Positions 60,391-64,000 of a DNA stretch of 64,000 bases are shown here, one piece after another; the first letter of the stretch is position 1; each line of letters begins with the position of its first letter. The stretch is taken from the NCBI GenBank assembly GCA_023444055.1, contig JAEZRV010000088.1, positions 17,899-81,898 of the forward strand, written 5' to 3'. The position numbers and the translations under genes were made by a program. The notes under the pieces were generated by a model. The model was not told the DNA's origin and did no database searches. It saw nothing but the letters and a program-made list of their open reading frames with translations. Origin of the DNA: Bacillota bacterium. Lineage in GTDB: Bacteria; Bacillota; Clostridia; Acetivibrionales; DSM-1351.

Positions 60391-61851
60391 ATGGAATTAT
60401 TAAATAAAAAGCTCACTTCTAAAAAAGAGCGACCGATAAAAATATTACAATACGGTGAAGGAAATTTTCTCAGAGCCTTTGTAGATTATATGATTGATAT
60501 AACTAACGAAAGTGGAATGTTTGATGGTGATATTGTTATTGTAAAACCAATCCAATTCGGGAGTCTAGAACGATTTGAGAGACAAGAAAGCCAGTATACT
60601 GTGGTTCTGAGAGGAATTGCTGATGGTGGTGAATGCATGGTAAAAAGACAGATAACCAGTGTGGCAGATACAGTCGATCCATTTTTAAATTATGACAAAT
60701 ATATGGAATATGCCTTGCTTGATTCATTGAGGTTTGTAGTGTCTAATACTACTGAGGCAGGAATAGTTTTTGATGAAAGTGACAGTTTCGAAAACTGTCT
60801 TCCAAAATCTTATCCAGGTAAACTTACAAAGATGCTGTTTGAACGCTATCGTTATTTTAATGGCAATTTAGATAGTGGACTTATTATTCTCCCTGTTGAA
60901 CTTATTGATGACAACGGAATACAACTAAAAAAATGTGTTGAAAGATACGTTGAACTTTGGAAACTGGAACCCGAATTTTTAAAGTGGATTAATGATAGCT
61001 GTATCTTCTGTAGTACATTAGTTGATCGCATAGTTACAGGTTATCCTAAATCTGAGGATGAATTACTTTGGAAGGAGCTTGGCTATAAGGACGAACTTCT
61101 TGTAACAGGTGAGCCATTTGCTTTGTGGGTGATTGAAAGCAGCAAAGACATAAGCAGTGAACTTCCACTGAAAAAAGCCGGTCTACCTGTAATATTTACA
61201 GATAATCAAAAACCATATAAACAAAGAAAAGTTAGAATATTGAATGGTGCACATACATCTTTTGTACTTGCATCTTATCTTGCAGGAAATGATTATGTTC
61301 GTGAATCCATGGAAGATCCACTTATAAAAGATTTTATGTACAGGACAATTTTTGATGAAGTAATACCTACATTGACTTTGCCGAAGGCTGAGCTGATTGA
61401 TTTCGCAAATTCAGTAATTGAACGTTTCAATAATCCGTATATTAAGCATGCACTATTGTCTATTTCTCTGAACTCAATTTCAAAATGGAGAGCAAGATGT
61501 ATGCCTAGTTTTTTAGAATACATACAAATTTATGGTAATGTTCCTGCACATCTTTCATTTTCAATAGCAGCTCTGGTTGCATTTTACACAGGCAATGAAA
61601 TAAGGGACGGCGCTCTTATAGGACATCGTGGAGATGAAGAGTATAGAGTTATTGACGATGCTGTTGTTCTTGAATTCTTTGCTGAGAATTCTAGGAAGTC
61701 TGCTTTAGACCTTATGAAGTTGTTTTTGTCAGATTTAAGATTTTTCGGTGAGGATTTAACAGCTATTTCAGGAGTTCTTAAGTTAACAGTGAAATACCTT
61801 GATGATATACGAGAGCATGGAATGCGTTCTGCAATAGAAATGAATTTCTAA
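60391..61851 (+). CDS. uxaB: Tagaturonate reductase (altronate oxidoreductase)
   Basis: About 486 aa of the mannitol dehydrogenase family. Reduces tagaturonate to altronate, the step after UxaC. Landmarks: ILQYGEGNFLRAFVDYMID (nucleotide-binding opening), VSNTTEAGI, and KVRILNGAHTSFVLASYLAG with the family's Lys/Asn/His catalytic neighbourhood. Start ATG 60391 after ATAGGAG; TTG 60361 is in frame but overlaps the operator region. The next enzyme, altronate dehydratase UxaA, is not in the window. Confidence 0.93.
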   Translation: MELLNKKLTSKKERPIKILQYGEGNFLRAFVDYMIDITNESGMFDGDIVIVKPIQFGSLERFERQESQYTVVLRGIADGGECMVKRQITSVADTVDPFLNYDKYMEYALLDSLRFVVSNTTEAGIVFDESDSFENCLPKSYPGKLTKMLFERYRYFNGNLDSGLIILPVELIDDNGIQLKKCVERYVELWKLEPEFLKWINDSCIFCSTLVDRIVTGYPKSEDELLWKELGYKDELLVTGEPFALWVIESSKDISSELPLKKAGLPVIFTDNQKPYKQRKVRILNGAHTSFVLASYLAGNDYVRESMEDPLIKDFMYRTIFDEVIPTLTLPKAELIDFANSVIERFNNPYIKHALLSISLNSISKWRARCMPSFLEYIQIYGNVPAHLSFSIAALVAFYTGNEIRDGALIGHRGDEEYRVIDDAVVLEFFAENSRKSALDLMKLFLSDLRFFGEDLTAISGVLKLTVKYLDDIREHGMRSAIEMNF

Positions 61852-61995
61852 TTTAGCTGCGAAATGCAAGCAGAGAAGAACGAATAACTTTAATTTTAAT
61901 TGATTATGTTGTTACCTGTAAATTTTATTGTTAAAGATGTTCTCTGACAAGTGAATATTTTTAATGGTAAAGATAAAAAAAGGAGGAAAAATGCG

Positions 61996-64000
61996 ATGTT
62001 AAAAAAAATGAAAGTTTTAATCCTGGCTGGTTTAGTACTGGCTCAATCTATTGTTGGTTTTAGCGGTGGCAATACTGTTAAAGCTGCAACTGGTAGTGAC
62101 CTTTTTGGTATTGTAGGTTTTGCAACACAGAATGGTGGCACCACCGGAGGTACAGGTGGTAAGGTGGTAACAACTAATAACTTAACAGAAATAAATAATC
62201 TGTTAAACCAAAGAAAGAAGGATGGAGATACTTCACCGCTTATTATAAAAATAAACGGGAAAATCTCTGGATCAGTAGTAATTGCAGTAAAGGAAGTTTC
62301 AAATGTTACCATTACAGGTATGGGAACTAGCGGCGAATTGGCAGGTGTAGGGATTAACATTGTAAAATCCAATAACATAATTGTCCAAAATTTGAAAATA
62401 CATAATTGCTTAGCGCCTATGGATTGTATAGGGATTGAGAAAAGTAAAAACGTATGGATTGACCACTGTGAGCTTTACAATATGATAGGTGATTGTAACG
62501 GTGACGGTGTAGTGGATACAAAAGGCGATATTTCTGGAGGAGACGTGGACTGGTACGATGGTTTGCTTGATTGCAAGAACGACAGCGGATATGTTACGGT
62601 TTCATGGAATTACCTACACGACTCTTTCAAATGTAGTTTAGTAGGATCTTCTGACAGTGATAACTATGACAGAAAAATGACATATCACCATAACATATTT
62701 AAAAACATTAAAGAACGTGCTCCTAGTTATAGATTTGGTACAGGACATATGTTTAATAACTACTATGGTGATGTTCTGAATAGTGCTGTTAATGCTAGGA
62801 TGGGAGCTAAGCTACGTGTTGAAAGCAACGTATTTGAAAACGTTGGTTCAGGTGCAGTAAATGAAGACTCTGGACTTGCTGCGGGTCCAATTGGTTGGTG
62901 GAATGGCGATGCTACAGGTTACTGGGATGTAAAGGATAATACATTTGTAAATTGTAAGGGTAATCAGCCAACAACTTCAACCTGTAGTTTTACCCCATCA
63001 TATTCCTACTCAAATGTTTTATCGAGTGTAAATGATGTTAAATCATTAGTTTCTAGATATGCAGGTATAGGCAGGCTTGACGGTTCCAATAGCAGTGTTA
63101 TTGATCTTGGTCCCAGCGATATCGGAGGAGAAGACCCAGGTGAAGACCCAGGTGAAAATCCAGGCGACAAGATAGTATATGGAGATACAAATGGTGATGG
63201 GAATGTTGATGCAATAGACTTTGCAATGTACAAAAAGTACCTGTTAGGTTTAATAAGTGACATAGATATAAATGTTTACGATTTAGATGGTGACAAGGCG
63301 GTAACTGCGCTAGATTACGCCCTATGCAAAAAATATTTGCTCGGACTGATAACTGTTTTTCCTGTTGCAGGTAATCCCACAGGTCCGGTGATAGATGATG
63401 ATGACCCGACAATACCAGCAGATGGTGATATAACAATTGAACCAAATGGCTCAATTACCTTGCAGCAGGCTATTGACAGCATTAAGCCCGATAAGACAAT
63501 TTACTTAAAGGGCGGTACATATTCATTTTCAAAAACAGTAACCATTGCCGAAGGAAATAACGGTAGTGCCAGCAGTACAAAAAATATAGCTGCTTTAGGC
63601 AGTGAAAAACCTGTATTGGATTTCTCGGCTATGGATTTTAACTCGTCAAATAGAGGAGTTGTACTGGCAGGAAACTACTGGAATGTTAAGGGTATAAAAA
63701 TTCAAAAGGCTGGTGATAACGGAATGCTATTGGCAGGTAATAACAATATTATTGACAGCTGTGAGTTCTATGCTAATAAAGATTCAGGTCTTCAGATATC
63801 AAGATTTAATACAGCATATAATTCAATTGACACCTGGCCAAGCAATAATACTGTAAAGAACTGTTACTCTCATAGTAACTATGACATTGATAATGGTGAA
63901 GATGCCGACGGATTTGCTGCTAAACTTACATGCGGCAGAGGTAATAAATTTATAGGCTGTATATCAAAATATAATGTTGATGATGGATGGGATTTGTATA
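61996..64000 (+). CDS. Secreted PL1-dockerin-PL9 pectate lyase (partial at window end)
   Basis: An open frame from ATG 61996 to the end of the window, at least 668 codons. Signal peptide (MLKKMKVLILAGLVLAQS). A family 1 pectate lyase domain spans about 60-385 (WIDHCEL near 154, acidic calcium residues around DWYDGLLDC, and ERAPSYRFG with the catalytic-type Arg). A Gly/Glu/Pro linker (GEDPGEDPGENPGD) leads to a type I dockerin at about 394-457 (GDTNGDGNVDAIDFAMYKKY, then YDLDGDKAVTALDYALCKKY) placed in the middle of the protein. From about 475 it continues as a right-handed beta-helix like PL9 (ADGFAAKLTCGRGNKFIG, NVDDGWDLY). GGAGGAAAAATGCG precedes the start; the ATG at 61991 is followed at once by a stop. 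Confidence 0.92.
   Translation, partial: MLKKMKVLILAGLVLAQSIVGFSGGNTVKAATGSDLFGIVGFATQNGGTTGGTGGKVVTTNNLTEINNLLNQRKKDGDTSPLIIKINGKISGSVVIAVKEVSNVTITGMGTSGELAGVGINIVKSNNIIVQNLKIHNCLAPMDCIGIEKSKNVWIDHCELYNMIGDCNGDGVVDTKGDISGGDVDWYDGLLDCKNDSGYVTVSWNYLHDSFKCSLVGSSDSDNYDRKMTYHHNIFKNIKERAPSYRFGTGHMFNNYYGDVLNSAVNARMGAKLRVESNVFENVGSGAVNEDSGLAAGPIGWWNGDATGYWDVKDNTFVNCKGNQPTTSTCSFTPSYSYSNVLSSVNDVKSLVSRYAGIGRLDGSNSSVIDLGPSDIGGEDPGEDPGENPGDKIVYGDTNGDGNVDAIDFAMYKKYLLGLISDIDINVYDLDGDKAVTALDYALCKKYLLGLITVFPVAGNPTGPVIDDDDPTIPADGDITIEPNGSITLQQAIDSIKPDKTIYLKGGTYSFSKTVTIAEGNNGSASSTKNIAALGSEKPVLDFSAMDFNSSNRGVVLAGNYWNVKGIKIQKAGDNGMLLAGNNNIIDSCEFYANKDSGLQISRFNTAYNSIDTWPSNNTVKNCYSHSNYDIDNGEDADGFAAKLTCGRGNKFIGCISKYNVDDGWDLY

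Noticed and set aside
63098..63454. 118-codon minus-strand frame within the pectate lyase
   Set aside because: It lies antisense to the dockerin and linker, which are clearly coding on the plus strand.

Overview
The window is AT-rich, low-GC DNA from an anaerobic Firmicute. The best fit is the cellulolytic Ruminiclostridium / Clostridium cluster III group. The reasons are type I dockerins on two secreted proteins (30763-32412 and the open-ended pectate lyase from 61996), strong AGGAGG ribosome binding sites, a mercury-methylation pair hgcAB, a hybrid-cluster protein, and galacturonate/glucuronate catabolism. Species is an inference. No rRNA, tRNA, CRISPR array or intact transposase was recognised.

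Layout. 1-955: gene-free DNA with hairpins. 956-6435: HelD-type helicase, a two-component system and a lipoprotein. 6705-8585: ArsR repressor, HgcA and HgcB, with a promoter whose spacer carries a palindrome. 8721-11830: two VOC-fold proteins and an MFS drug exporter behind a leader-peptide attenuator. 12403-14168: split transketolase. 14460-29028: a scattered cluster with four condensation-domain-like acyltransferases, an AMP-forming acyl ligase, a carrier protein, a KAS III-like synthase and a FabG-like reductase; a secreted protein and an aldo/keto reductase lie inside it. It looks like an uncharacterised thiotemplated acyl-product pathway. 29751-35611: a decayed gene, a hemerythrin-like protein, a dockerin-bearing transglutaminase-like protein, a Crp/Fnr regulator and Hcp. 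35811-37723: an AAA ATPase/RloB pair resembling AbiL-type phage defence. 37978-43395: PrsA-like foldase, phosphatidylserine decarboxylase, phosphofructokinase and a zinc phospholipase C-like protein. 43701-49241: two convergent GntR-ABC operons. 49653-57436: pdxA, a double-MerR/ABC operon, an AIM24-like protein, azlCD, proA and ridA. 57570-61851: uxaC and a LacI regulator divergent from uxaB. From 61996: a PL1-dockerin-PL9 pectate lyase cut by the window end.

The most unusual signal is in the 5' leaders. At least five unrelated genes (transketolase, phosphatidylserine decarboxylase, pdxA, a condensation-like protein and a decayed gene), and probably a sixth (crp), share one architecture. A strong Shine-Dalgarno sequence lies 45-100 nt upstream of the likely start. 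The intervening RNA can fold into a stem whose arms change in a compensatory way between copies. The same RNA encodes a short peptide beginning M-x-F-L-S in the best copies. A second kind of leader, a tandem array of Shine-Dalgarno and anti-Shine-Dalgarno segments, precedes the carrier-protein gene. A dispersed element of about 85 bp, a two-copy hairpin element and several long inverted repeats also recur between genes.
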